NCBI GenBank assembly: GCA_003141895.1
Contig: PLNT01000009.1
Coordinates: 68,536-132,535 of the forward strand
Direction of reading: 5' to 3'
DNA: 64,000 nucleotides
Source: Bacteroidales bacterium
GTDB taxonomy: Bacteria; Bacteroidota; Bacteroidia; Bacteroidales; VadinHA17
The position numbers and the translations under genes were made by a program. Of the stretch, positions 8,740-20,100 are shown one piece after another. Within the stretch, counting starts at the first letter, position 1, and each line of letters starts with the position of its first letter. The notes below the pieces were generated by a model. It saw nothing but the letters and a program-made list of their open reading frames with translations. It had not been told where the DNA came from and searched no databases.

Positions 8740-10614
8740 TTATTCGTTATTTGCCACAACTTTCATATCCTTTACCGTATTAATTAACCTGATTAATTCA
8801 GATCTGTAGCCGTCCTCATCCTCTCCTCTGGCAGATTTTGCAAGTTTTGAAGCACCTTCAAGCGTTGCAATACCTTTGAATTCAGAGTTCCTGAGTATCA
8901 TTCCAAACTCAGAAACAGCGGCTGCAAATTTTAAATTATCTGATGCTTCATCAATTTCATTTATATGTCCTTTTACCGGTTTTTCAAGGAGCATACTTAT
9001 ATTGCCATCTGGTTTTTTATACCTGATCTTTATCGTAAGGTACTCATCTGATGGATTATTTTCGCTAATCTTAATGGCTCCAGACTGCTGATACTTAAGA
9101 GGATCAACAGAAGGCAGAGACTCATCGGACCCAGCGGGTACCAATTCATATAAAGCAGTTACATTATGTCCCGAGCCCATTTCACCGGCGTCTTTTTTAT
9201 CATCATTGAAATCCTCATTGTTCAAAAGCCTGTTCTCATATCCGATCAGCCTGTATGATGCGACCTTCTTAGGATTAAACTCAATCTGGAATTTGACATC
9301 TTTTGCAATTGTAAAAAGTGTACCTCCGAATTCACGTACAAGTACTTTCCTTGCTTCCTGAAGATTATCTATATAAGAATAGTTCCCGTTACCCTTATCA
9401 GCAATAATCTCCATCTTATCATCCTTTACATTCCCCATTCCAAAACCAAGTACTGTGATAAAAATGCCAAGATCACGTTTACTTGTTATAAGTCTTTCAA
9501 TTCCGCCATTACTAGATTCGCCTACGTTGAAATCACCGTCGGTAGCTAAAATGATCCTGTTATTTCCGCCCTTTATAAAATTATTTTCAGCTTCTGTGTA
9601 AGCCAGTTTTAAACCTTCGCCTCCAGCGGTTGATCCTCCTGCTTCAAGATTATCAATTGCTGCAAGTATTGTCTCTTTCCTGTTTCCCGGCGTAGATTCA
9701 AGTACCAGGCCTGCGGCACCTGCATAAACTACAATTGCTACTCTGTCCTGAGGTCTGAGTTCATTAACAAGCAGATTGAATGCCGATTTCAGGAGGGGAA
9801 GTTTATTAGGATCGCTCATTGAACCCGATACATCAATGAGAAATACCAGATTTGACGGAGGAAGAGATGCCTTGTCAACCGATTTGCCGCGCAGACCAAT
9901 GTGCAGCAATTCGTGTCTGCTGTTCCATGGACAAACAGCCAGTTCAGTGTAAACTGAAAATGGATGCTGACCAGTTGGTTCAGGATAATCATATTTAAAG
10001 TAGTTGATCATTTCCTCAATCCTTACAGCATCTGCCGGTGGCAATTCTCCCATGTTGATGAACCTGCGGACATTCGAATATGAAGCATTATCAACATCAA
10101 TTGAGAATGTCGAAAGCGGATTGTTGATAACATTTTTGAATCCATTTTCGTTAATCGAGGCATAACCTTCGGTATTAAAATTGTTGTTATACCTCTGAAA
10201 TGAACGCTGAGCTGTACTTCCCATAGCAGAAGATGGTACAGATTCAAACGACTTTGAAGTCCTGTCTCGTTTAGAATAATCGTTAACAACCATTTCCTGC
10301 AAAGGTTTTACATCTTCCTGCATTTTTACATTTACAATAGTCCTGTCTCCAATTTTTTCCTCCTGGGTTTTATAACCTGCCAGTGAAAAAATGAGAATCC
10401 TTGAATTTTGTTCTGCAATAATCTTGTATGTACCGCTAAGATCAGTCAAGGCAGTACCTGAAGGAGAGGCACTTCCTTTTACTTTTACTGTTACTCCCGG
10501 AACAGGCTGTCCCTGATTATCAGTTACATTTCCTGTTATTGTTCTTGACTCTGTAAAAGCAAACATTATTGCTGCCAGGAACAAAATCGCTAAAATTGAG
10601 AAAGTGGTTTTCAT
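8740..10614 (-). CDS. Exported von Willebrand factor A domain protein with carboxypeptidase-like N-domain
   Basis: A 624-residue secreted or membrane-anchored protein. It has a hydrophobic signal segment at residues 5-20, then a carboxypeptidase-regulatory-like beta domain (about 23-100) of the kind found in Bacteroidota surface proteins. A linker leads to a von Willebrand factor A domain whose metal site DVSGSMS (Asp261, Ser263, Ser265) is intact. The C-terminal part resembles the DUF3520 region of YfbK-type proteins. It probably binds another surface protein; no partner is named by the sequence. It is transcribed alone, away from the sigma factor gene. Confidence 0.85.
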   Translation of the reverse strand: MKTTFSILAILFLAAIMFAFTESRTITGNVTDNQGQPVPGVTVKVKGSASPSGTALTDLSGTYKIIAEQNSRILIFSLAGYKTQEEKIGDRTIVNVKMQEDVKPLQEMVVNDYSKRDRTSKSFESVPSSAMGSTAQRSFQRYNNNFNTEGYASINENGFKNVINNPLSTFSIDVDNASYSNVRRFINMGELPPADAVRIEEMINYFKYDYPEPTGQHPFSVYTELAVCPWNSRHELLHIGLRGKSVDKASLPPSNLVFLIDVSGSMSDPNKLPLLKSAFNLLVNELRPQDRVAIVVYAGAAGLVLESTPGNRKETILAAIDNLEAGGSTAGGEGLKLAYTEAENNFIKGGNNRIILATDGDFNVGESSNGGIERLITSKRDLGIFITVLGFGMGNVKDDKMEIIADKGNGNYSYIDNLQEARKVLVREFGGTLFTIAKDVKFQIEFNPKKVASYRLIGYENRLLNNEDFNDDKKDAGEMGSGHNVTALYELVPAGSDESLPSVDPLKYQQSGAIKISENNPSDEYLTIKIRYKKPDGNISMLLEKPVKGHINEIDEASDNLKFAAAVSEFGMILRNSEFKGIATLEGASKLAKSARGEDEDGYRSELIRLINTVKDMKVVANNE

Positions 10615-10781
10615 AACATGATTTTTTAGTTAAACTTTTATTACAGGATGCAGGAGCTGATTAAATTTCATAAATCATCATCAAATTTTTTATTAATTAG
10701 GTTATCTTTAAGGAAGTATCTAAAGAACTTATACAGAGAGACCCGGAGAAAATTTTCTGGCCGCGTTCTTCAAAGCATGGA

Positions 10782-11375
10782 ATGAATTTTATCAAGCGAA
10801 ATAAGAGAATTCAGAAATCTGACCAGGAACTCCTCGGGGAATTCGTCCGAACCGGGGACCTTGAGGTGCTGGGTGAACTTTATTCAGATTATATGCACCT
10901 GGTATACGGAGTATGTCTGAATTACTTAAAAAACAGGGATGAGTCGAAGGATGCTGTAATGCAGATTTTTGAGAAACTTATAATCGAGATTCCGAAACAC
11001 CAGATTGAGAATTTCAAAAACTGGCTGTATGTAGTGACAAAAAATTATTGTCTTATGCAATTGCGAACTGAGAAAACACTTGCAGGAAAGGCACAGGAGT
11101 GGATGAGTGAATCGATAGTTTTTATGGAAAATGCTCCTGTTTTGCATCCTATAGATGAAGATGAAACAAATATTGACAAGGAACTCGAAAAATGTATTGA
11201 AAAATTGAAGGGTGAACAAAAAGAATGCATATTGCTGTTTTATTATGAAAACAGGTGTTATAATGAGATTGCTGTAAACCTCAATCTCGATGAAAAAAAA
11301 GTAAAGAGTTATCTTCAGAATGCAAAAAGAAATCTAAAACTTTGTCTTGAAAAAAAACATGTCAGACAAGAATAA
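10782..11375 (+). CDS. ECF-type RNA polymerase sigma-70 factor
   Basis: A 197-residue alternative sigma factor with region 2 (about 25-95, including LGELYSDYMHLVYGVCLNYL and an NWLYVVTKNY segment) and region 4 (about 135-190, CYNEIAVNLNLDEKKVKSYL helix-turn-helix). It directs RNA polymerase to a specific promoter set, which cannot be identified here. Its end overlaps the likely start of the next gene by 17 bases; that gene encodes a one-pass membrane protein and probably forms the regulatory partner. The vWA gene divergent to it may be a target. Confidence 0.88.
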   Translation: MNFIKRNKRIQKSDQELLGEFVRTGDLEVLGELYSDYMHLVYGVCLNYLKNRDESKDAVMQIFEKLIIEIPKHQIENFKNWLYVVTKNYCLMQLRTEKTLAGKAQEWMSESIVFMENAPVLHPIDEDETNIDKELEKCIEKLKGEQKECILLFYYENRCYNEIAVNLNLDEKKVKSYLQNAKRNLKLCLEKKHVRQE

Positions 11376-12345
11376 AAATAGGAAAGCCAGGTTAACGGAG
11401 TTTTTTCGTTATCACCGGAATAAATTATCAGGAGAAGAGAGAAACTCTTTTGAAAGGGAGCTTCAAAAAGATCCCTTCACGGAAGAAGCATCAGAGGGTT
11501 TCAAATCAATTCTGCCCGAATCGGCTTCCGGGGATATCTCTGATCTGGTTAAACGATTAAAGATCAGAACTAGAGAAAGACAAACGTTTGTGGTATTACG
11601 GATAGCTGCCTCAGTTGCTGTCTTAGTAGCGATTTCCTCCATATTCATTATTATTGAAAAAAATAAAACTTCAAAACAGATTGCAGTAAACACTTTCCAG
11701 CCTCCTGTACTCGAAATTGCCAGGAGCAAACCGATTACTCAATCAGATATTAATACTATTCCTTCACAAAAACAGATACTGAAAGAAAAAAGAAAATCAG
11801 ATAGTCAGGAAACAAAGACTGTAAACCCTGCTGCAGGCGTAAGTGAAGAAAAGGCAAAAATTAACCCTGTCCCGGACAAAAGTGAGATTAATAATTTAAG
11901 TTCAAAATCTGCTGAGTCACTGAAAAAGGATAATCAGTCTGATCTTTTATCAGAGACAGTTGTATCGGAAATTGCTGAGGATCGTATTTCCGCACCTGCA
12001 AGTGCAGTGCCCAGGGACAGGTTATTGAAGAAAGTTGAACCTGAGAAAGATTTCTCAGGTTATATTCCTCCTCAACCTGTAAATGGAAAATCGGCATTTG
12101 ACAGATATATAAAAGAGAATATACATCGTCCCGACAGTCTGACGGAACAGAGTGAAGAGGTTATATTAAGCTTCTTAGTCCGAATGGATGGACGTCTTGA
12201 CAGGATTAAGATAGTCAGCAGTCCTGGTAAGCTTTTTTCAGATGAAGCTATCCGTCTCATTAAATCAGGGCCGGCATGGAAGCCGGCAGAACAATCGGGC
12301 AAACCAGTCGAGAACAGAGTTAAGTTGAAGATCGAATTCAGATAA
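11359..12345 (+). CDS. One-pass membrane protein with C-terminal TonB-like domain, probable sigma partner
   Basis: A 328-residue protein read from ATG 11359; an upstream TTG at 11347 would add four residues. It has a short lysine- and glutamate-rich cytoplasmic part (1-70), one membrane segment (VLRIAASVAVLVAISSIFII, about 72-92), a long low-complexity Lys/Ser/Glu periplasmic stalk and a C-terminal energy-transducer TonB-like domain (SFLVRMDGRLDRIKIVSSPG, ending in VKLKIEFR). The overlap with the sigma gene suggests an anti-sigma or signalling role fused to a TonB-type tip. The anti-sigma function is inferred from position only. Confidence 0.65.
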   Translation: MSDKNKNRKARLTEFFRYHRNKLSGEERNSFERELQKDPFTEEASEGFKSILPESASGDISDLVKRLKIRTRERQTFVVLRIAASVAVLVAISSIFIIIEKNKTSKQIAVNTFQPPVLEIARSKPITQSDINTIPSQKQILKEKRKSDSQETKTVNPAAGVSEEKAKINPVPDKSEINNLSSKSAESLKKDNQSDLLSETVVSEIAEDRISAPASAVPRDRLLKKVEPEKDFSGYIPPQPVNGKSAFDRYIKENIHRPDSLTEQSEEVILSFLVRMDGRLDRIKIVSSPGKLFSDEAIRLIKSGPAWKPAEQSGKPVENRVKLKIEFR

Positions 12346-12370
12346 TATCCGGCAATGTAGATAACAATTA

Positions 12371-13798
12371 TTACCTGCTGATCTTCTTAAATAGCTTAAA
12401 ATCCTCTGTATTAAGATTAACTATGGAGTAGTTCTTATTTAAAGTATCTGAGTAGTACTCATTCTTAATTAATAGATATTCTCTTCCCGTTTTAAGATCC
12501 GGATCCAGACTTATGTCTTTAAATCGGCCAAGATATGCATGAAGAGCCCAATCAGTAAACATCTCAGGTTTAATATTTATAATACTCCCTCTGGGAACGA
12601 CAGTGAGGATTGTATCCATATCTCGTATTTTGTTCTTATCCCGGCTGAAATGGTCAGAAAAAGTAATCGATAAAATTAATCCTGATATAAATAATCCATA
12701 GGCAATCCATTTAAACATTACGAATCCTTTTGATTCGTAATTCATTTTAATAAACAGAGAATCCAGTAATGGATAAATCATGATACTTATACCAATTGCA
12801 AAAAAGGGATAAGTAGAAAGAATGTAAAACCCACTCTGTTTCAGGCTGATCATTATAGGCAACACTCCAGTCAGACCCAGTGAAACAAAAACAAGGGATT
12901 TCCTGCTGTTATCTCTTAAAAATAGGGTTGTAGAAGTTCTTAACCATCCCCATAAAAGGAATATTATACCCAGGGCTGCCGGGAAAATTACCTCAGAGCA
13001 CAGCCGTTTTACAATATCGATGCGTGAGTCAACTGTGACTACACTTTTAATACTTCCAATTACCTGGTTATTAATATATTTAAAAAGACTTTCTTTTACA
13101 ACTGGGAACATTAGAATCAGTAAGAGCAAAGGAAGCAATGAAAAAATCATCAATCCGGTGCTGTCCAATATCATCCTGCCAAACGAATTTCGTTTAAGAA
13201 AAATCCATAGCAGGAAGGGAAATGTCCATGGGAAAAATGCCACAAATCCTTTGGTCAGGAATCCAAGAGTCAGCATAATACCGGACAGAACAATAAATAA
13301 ATAATTTCTGCTCGCGTACCCTTTCAAATAAAACAAGATGGAAAGCGAAGTGAAAATCGTCAAAGTATTCTCGAGCAAATTATTATAAGATGACCAGAAT
13401 ACGGTAGGTGTAATAAGCCATAAAAACAGGGGAAGCCAACCATGCTTATAATTCAGGATCTGCCATATTTTTACAATAATAAATGCGACAATTATTACTG
13501 TAAAAATGGAGTAAGCTTTATCGACAAACCGGCTCTCTCCGAAAAATGTAAAAAAAATGCTTTGTAGACCAAATGCCAGTGGAGGATGTTCATGAAAATC
13601 AGACATGAAGGTTTCTGTAAAATGAAGATTCCAGAAAGTGCCTATGCCATTTGAAAGGTTTTTTGAAACTGCTGAATAAATCAATCCATCGAGGAACATC
13701 CCGTTGGAGAAAATGTTCTGACATACAATAATTAAAAAAACTCCTCCTACAAAAAAATAGAATGGAAGTGCTCTGTAAATTTCAGATAATCTTTTCAT
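12371..13798 (-). CDS. GT39-like multi-pass membrane glycosyltransferase
   Basis: A 475-residue integral membrane protein with roughly ten to twelve hydrophobic segments, of the ArnT/PMT (GT39, GT-C fold) type that transfers sugars from lipid-linked donors on the periplasmic face. The first loop has the acidic motif region (SNGMFLDGLIYSAVSKNLSN) and an FHEHPPLAFGLQS stretch typical of the family. The frame can begin at a TTG at 13810, but ATG 13798 is better and lies 8 bases after the stop of the upstream sensor kinase, so the two are probably cotranscribed. It ends 25 bases from a convergent gene. Acceptor is unknown. Confidence 0.78.
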   Translation of the reverse strand: MKRLSEIYRALPFYFFVGGVFLIIVCQNIFSNGMFLDGLIYSAVSKNLSNGIGTFWNLHFTETFMSDFHEHPPLAFGLQSIFFTFFGESRFVDKAYSIFTVIIVAFIIVKIWQILNYKHGWLPLFLWLITPTVFWSSYNNLLENTLTIFTSLSILFYLKGYASRNYLFIVLSGIMLTLGFLTKGFVAFFPWTFPFLLWIFLKRNSFGRMILDSTGLMIFSLLPLLLLILMFPVVKESLFKYINNQVIGSIKSVVTVDSRIDIVKRLCSEVIFPAALGIIFLLWGWLRTSTTLFLRDNSRKSLVFVSLGLTGVLPIMISLKQSGFYILSTYPFFAIGISIMIYPLLDSLFIKMNYESKGFVMFKWIAYGLFISGLILSITFSDHFSRDKNKIRDMDTILTVVPRGSIINIKPEMFTDWALHAYLGRFKDISLDPDLKTGREYLLIKNEYYSDTLNKNYSIVNLNTEDFKLFKKISR

Positions 13799-13806
13799 GT
13801 ATGTTT

Positions 13807-16800
13807 TCAAAGTGACTTCAAATCGAAGGGAAGAAGAAATTTAAATGTACTTCCTTTACCTTCCTCACTTTCAGTCCATATTTTGCCGCCATGTTTCTCA
13901 ACAAACTCCTTACATAAAAATAAACCAAGACCAGTCCCTCTCTCATTTTCCGTACCGCGGGAAGATAGATTTGCATCTATTTTGAAAAGCTTTTCCATAA
14001 TATCTTTGCTCATACCGACTCCGTTATCTGATACAGATATCTCGAGATGATTTTTATAAGTGATTGCATTTACTTCAACTTTTCCGTTTTTATGTGTAAA
14101 TTTAATAGCATTCGTGATAAGATTTCTCAGAATGGTCCTTATCATGTTTTTATCTGCCTCTATAGTGATTTTTTCAGGAACATTACTTTTAAGTTCAATA
14201 TTTTTACCTTTTGCCATATCATCTAACATCGAGAATTCTTCCTTAATGATCTCACTGATACTAATTGGAACCGGATTGAACGAAACTTTGCCTCTCTGAG
14301 AATTTGCCCATTCCAGGAGGTTCTCAAGTAACCTGAATGTCTGAACCGATGAGATATTTATCATTGAGGCATACTTGGAAATTATTTTCTGATCATTTGA
14401 TATAACTGCTTCCTGCAGCATTTCGCTGAACCCGATTATTGTATTGAAAGGATTTTTCAGATCATGAGCTATTATTGAAAAAAATTTGTCCTTCGATGCG
14501 TTGAGTTCATTTAATTCTGCAGTCTTAATTGCAACAGATTTTTCAAGAAGCAGCTTTTGTTTTTTTAATCGACGCTCACGGAAATAAAGAATGACCATGA
14601 AGATTAAAATTACTCCTGTGATCAGAATTAATTTGAACCACAATGTTTTCCACCATGGGGGCAAAATAATTATTTTAAGTGAGACCCCTTTTTCATTCCA
14701 GATACCATCGTTATTTGAGGCTTTTACCTTAAATGTATATTCGCCTGGGTTGAGGTTAGTGTACGTAACGTACCTGCGGGAAGCATTGGTATAGTTCCAG
14801 TCCTTTTCAAATCCATCCATAATATATGCATACTGATTCTTTTTAGGATGGATATAATTAATTGCAGCAAAAGAAAATGAAAATACGGACTGGTCCCAGT
14901 TTAGCTTAATTTCCTTTGCCTCGCTGATATGAGTCGGAAATTGAGCATTTTGACCATAATACTCAACTGGTTTATTGAATATCTGAAAATCAGTAATATA
15001 AACAGGAGGAATGAACTCATTATCCTTCAAGCTATCAGGAAAGAAGGAACTGAATCCGCAGTATCCTCCGAAAAACAGTTCTCCCTTACGTGTTTTTAAA
15101 AACGATTGCTGGTAGAACTGATCACCCTGTAAGCCATCCTCCTTTGAATAACTTCTGATACTTTGAATTTTAGGATTCAGCCGGCTTATGCCAAAATTAC
15201 TTGAGATCCAGATATCACCGTTATTATCCTGAGTAATAGCGTGTATTCGGTTGTTTGGCAGAATATTTGTTATATCATAGGTTTTGAGGATGGTTCCGTC
15301 GGGGTTACACATGAATAATCCTTTTGTATTGCTTCCAACCCAAATATATCCTGATTTGTCTTTATAGAATGCACCTATATCATTATCCGGAAAATGAAGG
15401 ATTTTAAACGATTTTGTGCGACTGTCAAAAAGATCGAGACCATTTTGAGTACAAATCCACAATTTGTTATCATTATCTTCAAAAAAGAACCAGCAATTTT
15501 TCCCGCTTATTGAACCTGGGTTTTCTGAAGAATACCGAAACCGATCGGTAACGCATTTCTTTTGAGGATCAAACAAGTCGATACCTATATTATAGATACT
15601 TATCCAAAGAACATTATTATGATCAATAAATAGATTCCATATAGTTTTGTTTGAGATACTTGAAGGATTTTTTTCATCGTGGGTGAACCTTGTAAATTTA
15701 CCGGTCTTTCTGTTGTACCGGTTAAGTCCGGCATCCCAGGTACCAATCCACATATTTTGATCCTTATCTTCAGCAATACCACGAATAACATTCCCACTGA
15801 TGCTAAACGGATTACGCGGGTCGTTTTTAAATATTTTGTAAGTTTCTGTTTTTGGATTATAAACGTTTAGCCCCCCCCCATCTGTGCCTATCCAGATCAA
15901 ACCTTCATGATCTTCACAAAAACAAGTTGTGAAATTGTAAGACAATGATTCAGGATTATCACTGTTGTGGACATATAACTTAAATCTTTCTTTTTGGGGA
16001 TTAAAGTAATTTATACCTCCTCCTGAAGTACCAATCCAGAGTATCCCTTCCCTGTCTCTGTGAAAACACCATACTCCATTATTATTTAATGACCCATCTA
16101 TTGAATTATCATTCATGATATACTCAAAGGATTTGGTTACTTTATCGAACCGGTTTATTCCACCCTGGTCAACTGCAAGCAATAAATAACGATCATTTTC
16201 AGGTATTATATCAAGTATAAAATTCAGATTAGTGCCTCTGCTATCACCTTTTATACCAAAATGTTCAAATTCCGATGTTTCCGGATCATATGAAAAAAAA
16301 CCGATGCCATCGGTGGCAATCCATATTTTGTCGTGCTTATCAATATACAAGCTTTTATAACTATAATAACTGAATTGAGTTGATGTGTCGTTGAATTCTT
16401 TGAACAGTCCGGTCTGAGGATCAAAACGGGTTATTCCGGGGTTCAATGAGCCAACCCATATAAACCCTTTCGAATCAACTGCAGCCATCCGCGAAGGGCG
16501 TACAGACAGACCATGTATTTGTTTTGTGAATGGATACCTGGTAAAGCTTCGGGTAGCTGGATCCCACAAATTCAGACAACATCCGTCAGTAACCACCCAC
16601 AGATTTCCATTTTTATCTTCAACCAGCCCTGTAATGCAATTGCTGTTCAGACTGTTCTTATTATTACTGATATTTTTAAAATGTTCAAAATTGTCGCCTG
16701 AAGGATTATACAGATTCAACCCATCATAAGTACCAAACCATAGGTTCTTATTTCGGTCCTCATAAATGCATGTCAGTATATCACTGCTAATGGAGCCCGG

Positions 16801-17028
16801 GTTTTTATCATCCTTTCTGTACTTTTTAACCTGATAGCTGTCATACTTATCAAGCCCCACATCAGTACCGATCCAAAGGTAGTTTTTATTGTCTTTATAA
16901 ATACACCTGATCCGGTTACTTGATAGACCTTCATTAACTGTGAGATAACCAAAGTGAGAATATTTTTTCTGGGCTGACAAACCAGAAATTTCCAGAATGA
17001 AAAATATTAAAAACACGAGATTTCTCAT
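13807..17028 (-). CDS. Propeller-type sensor histidine kinase (Reg_prop/Y_Y_Y/HisKA/HATPase)
   Basis: A 1073-residue one-component-like membrane kinase. A signal peptide (1-19) is followed by many reporter-propeller blades repeating W.GT..GLN.YN, then a Y_Y_Y domain ending in NPGEYTFKVKASNNDG, a single membrane segment (LWFKLILITGVILIFMVILY), a coiled linker, HisKA with His855 in IIAHDLKNPF, and an HATPase domain with NLITNAIKF and GTGLGLFL boxes. Unlike hybrid two-component systems of the phylum there is no receiver and no AraC helix-turn-helix. It probably senses a glycan fragment in the periplasm. Paralogue of the next gene. Confidence 0.92.
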   Translation of the reverse strand: MRNLVFLIFFILEISGLSAQKKYSHFGYLTVNEGLSSNRIRCIYKDNKNYLWIGTDVGLDKYDSYQVKKYRKDDKNPGSISSDILTCIYEDRNKNLWFGTYDGLNLYNPSGDNFEHFKNISNNKNSLNSNCITGLVEDKNGNLWVVTDGCCLNLWDPATRSFTRYPFTKQIHGLSVRPSRMAAVDSKGFIWVGSLNPGITRFDPQTGLFKEFNDTSTQFSYYSYKSLYIDKHDKIWIATDGIGFFSYDPETSEFEHFGIKGDSRGTNLNFILDIIPENDRYLLLAVDQGGINRFDKVTKSFEYIMNDNSIDGSLNNNGVWCFHRDREGILWIGTSGGGINYFNPQKERFKLYVHNSDNPESLSYNFTTCFCEDHEGLIWIGTDGGGLNVYNPKTETYKIFKNDPRNPFSISGNVIRGIAEDKDQNMWIGTWDAGLNRYNRKTGKFTRFTHDEKNPSSISNKTIWNLFIDHNNVLWISIYNIGIDLFDPQKKCVTDRFRYSSENPGSISGKNCWFFFEDNDNKLWICTQNGLDLFDSRTKSFKILHFPDNDIGAFYKDKSGYIWVGSNTKGLFMCNPDGTILKTYDITNILPNNRIHAITQDNNGDIWISSNFGISRLNPKIQSIRSYSKEDGLQGDQFYQQSFLKTRKGELFFGGYCGFSSFFPDSLKDNEFIPPVYITDFQIFNKPVEYYGQNAQFPTHISEAKEIKLNWDQSVFSFSFAAINYIHPKKNQYAYIMDGFEKDWNYTNASRRYVTYTNLNPGEYTFKVKASNNDGIWNEKGVSLKIIILPPWWKTLWFKLILITGVILIFMVILYFRERRLKKQKLLLEKSVAIKTAELNELNASKDKFFSIIAHDLKNPFNTIIGFSEMLQEAVISNDQKIISKYASMINISSVQTFRLLENLLEWANSQRGKVSFNPVPISISEIIKEEFSMLDDMAKGKNIELKSNVPEKITIEADKNMIRTILRNLITNAIKFTHKNGKVEVNAITYKNHLEISVSDNGVGMSKDIMEKLFKIDANLSSRGTENERGTGLGLFLCKEFVEKHGGKIWTESEEGKGSTFKFLLPFDLKSL

Positions 17029-17165
17029 GAAGGATTTTTTTCTTAAGGATCAGGATTATCCGAATAATTTCTCAATAATAAAGGTATAATTTTATGAATT
17101 ATATCCCTGCATTATTGCAGAAATTAGTTGCAATTATTATGTATAAGGAGTGCATAAGGAATTTC

Positions 17166-20100
17166 TCAGCCCATATGGCTCACATCATAAGGTATGATGA
17201 ACAAAAAAACACTGCCTTTCCCGGGTTCACTTTCCGCCCAGATCTTACCACCATGGCGGGCAACAAATTCGTTACATAAAAACAATCCAAGGCCGGTACC
17301 TTTTTCATTTTCTGTACCACGGCTGGAAAGATTGGCATCAATCTTAAAAAGTTTTGCCATAGACTCTGCTGGAATACCAATACCGTTATCAGAAACCGCA
17401 ATTCTCACTCCATTTTTATCGTCAGAAACATTTACTTCAATATGTCCATTTCTGTGTGTAAACTTAATGGCATTTGAGATAAGATTCCTTAAAATTGTTT
17501 TGATCATATTCTTATCTGCATATACCGATAGGTCCTGCGGGCACGAGACTTTCAATTCAATTTTTTTTGCTTCTGCCAAATCGTCCAATGTCATGAATTC
17601 TTCGTGGATGAGTTCAAACAAGTTAACCTGTCCGGGGTTGAAACTGATTTTCCCTCTCTGTGAATTTGCCCATTCAAGAAGATTCTCGAGCAATCTATAT
17701 GTCTGCGAGGCAGAAGAATTAATCATTCCGGCAATTTGACGCGATTTCTCACAGTTTTCCGGACTAATTTCTTCATTAAGAATTTCGCTGAAACCGATTA
17801 TCGTGTTGAAAGGGTTTTTAAGATCATGAGCAATGATTGAAAAGAATTTGTCCTTTGAGGCATTCAGCTCTTTAAGTTCAGCAGTTTTAATTGCAACCAT
17901 TTTTTCAAGTAAGATCTTCTGATTTTCTAACTGTCTGACACGGTAAAGGTAAACTGAAAAGAGCATTAAGGACACTGTAGCAACAAGTATCAATTTAAAC
18001 CACCAGGTCCGCCACCAGGGGGGAAGTATGGTTATCACTATAGAGGACCCTGTTTCATTCCAGAAACCATCATTATTTGAACCCTTTACACGAAAAACAT
18101 AGTTTCCGGGGTTTAAGTTTGTGTAAGTTACCTCTCCTTTATTACCGGAATAGATCCAGTCCTTGTCAAAATGCTCCAACATATAAGCATATTGATTTTT
18201 CTCCGGTGCTGAGAAATCCATTACGGCAAAATTGAATGTCAGCACAGAAAGGTTATAAGACAAAGTCAGCGATTTAGTTTCTGTGATGTTCTTTGATAAT
18301 GGGGAACCCGGACCTGGTTTCACAGCCTTGTTAAATATCTTCAGATCAGTAATTAGTACATCGGGAATAATTTTGTTTTCAGTAATTTTTTCGGGATGTA
18401 CAATATTGAATCCCTTTGTACCGCCCATCAGCAAATCGCCTCCTCTTGTTTTTAGGATGCTCCTTTCATTGAATTCATTGCCCTGAAATCCATCGGCCCT
18501 GGTAAAATTTTTAAATTTCCCATGTTTATAATCAAACCTGCATACGCCATTGCCGGTTGTAACCCATAGCAAGCCCTGGTTATCAAAAATAAGGCCTTTT
18601 ATGAAGTTGTCGGGCAATCCATCTTTTATAAAATAACGGGTTACATATCCTGTCATCGGATTTAGCCTGTTAAGCCCGTGGGGAGTTCCGATCCATATGC
18701 ATGAATCACTCTCAGCCAGGAAATCGGTTACCCTGGGAAAACTCAGACTGTGTACATTCTTAGGATCCGATGAATACGTAACAAATTTATTTTCATCGGG
18801 TGAAAATATCTGAAAATTTTCTGCGTTCGCAATCAGCAGACGACCTCCTGAGAACTTAGAAATTTTCAGTATCATCTTATTTCCTATACCGCTATTTTGC
18901 GGCAGGTAATCAGTAAATTTCTTCTCATTTATCTGATAATGAATTAAACCATGTATATAACTGCCCAGCCACAGGTCGTTATGATAGCCTTCTTCAACAG
19001 CATGAATATTATCGTCCGGAATCCCGCTGTTATTCATAGTCAGAGCCGTAAATTTCCCCGCCTCAATATCAAATTTAACCAGTCCTCCTTCCCATGTTCC
19101 GATCCAGAATAGCCCGGGCGAATACTTTTGAAAGCAAAGTATTACGTTACTGCTTATTGATGAGTTACTAAGGTTATAGCGGCAAAAACGCTCCGTCTTT
19201 CGGTCAAAAAGATTCAGACCGCCACCATCGGTTCCAACCCAGATGAGGCCTGCCGTGTCTTCTGAAAAACAAGTTACTGTATTATGACTAAGACTCAAAG
19301 GAGCTCCGGGAATACTTTTATATGTCAAAATTGCGTCGCAGTTGTGTAAAACAATATTGATCCCTCCGGTAAAGGTGCCAATCCATAGATTTCCTGTTTT
19401 GTCCTGGTATATAGATTCAACTGCATTATTGCTTAAACTCTGAGGATCGTAATCATCCTTTAAGTAATGCCAGAAATTTTGTTTTTCCTTATTGAATAAA
19501 TTAAGTCCGCCATTATCAGTTCCTATCCATAAATTCCCCAAATCATCAACAAAAAGGGTTAATATATAATTTATTGAAAGACTATTCTTATCATGCGGAT
19601 TATGACTATAGTGTGTCAGCTTTTCGCTTCCTGGTTTCAGATTGTTTTTCAGACAGTAAAGCCCATCAGTACTTCCAAACCAGACATTACCATCCAGATC
19701 TTCAGCTATATTGAGAAAAACAGTATTTAACAGGTTGTTACCTGAATCATCCATTGAAATATGTCTGAATGTTCCTGATTCCTTTTCAAACAGATTCAAT
19801 CCTCCTCTGGTTGCAGCCCATATTCTGCCTCTTTTATCCTCTAAAACATTCTCAACATCGTCATTACTGATACCAGCCGGATTATTGATGTTGTGTAAAT
19901 ACTGCGTAATCCTGTTTTTCTGACGGTCAAAATATATTAGTCCTGCATCAGTGGCAAGCCATAAGTTTCCATCAGCATCCTCTGTTATTTTCCAGACAGT
20001 AAAACTTAAACCATATAATGGAGATGATCTGGTCCACACATAATTCAGGAAACGATCATTATCCCTGTCGTACATACATAGACCATTCTCAGTCCCGATG

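Noticed and set aside
17194-17739. 181-codon plus-strand frame
   Set aside because: Antisense to the conserved kinase domain; the long frame is a codon-bias shadow.
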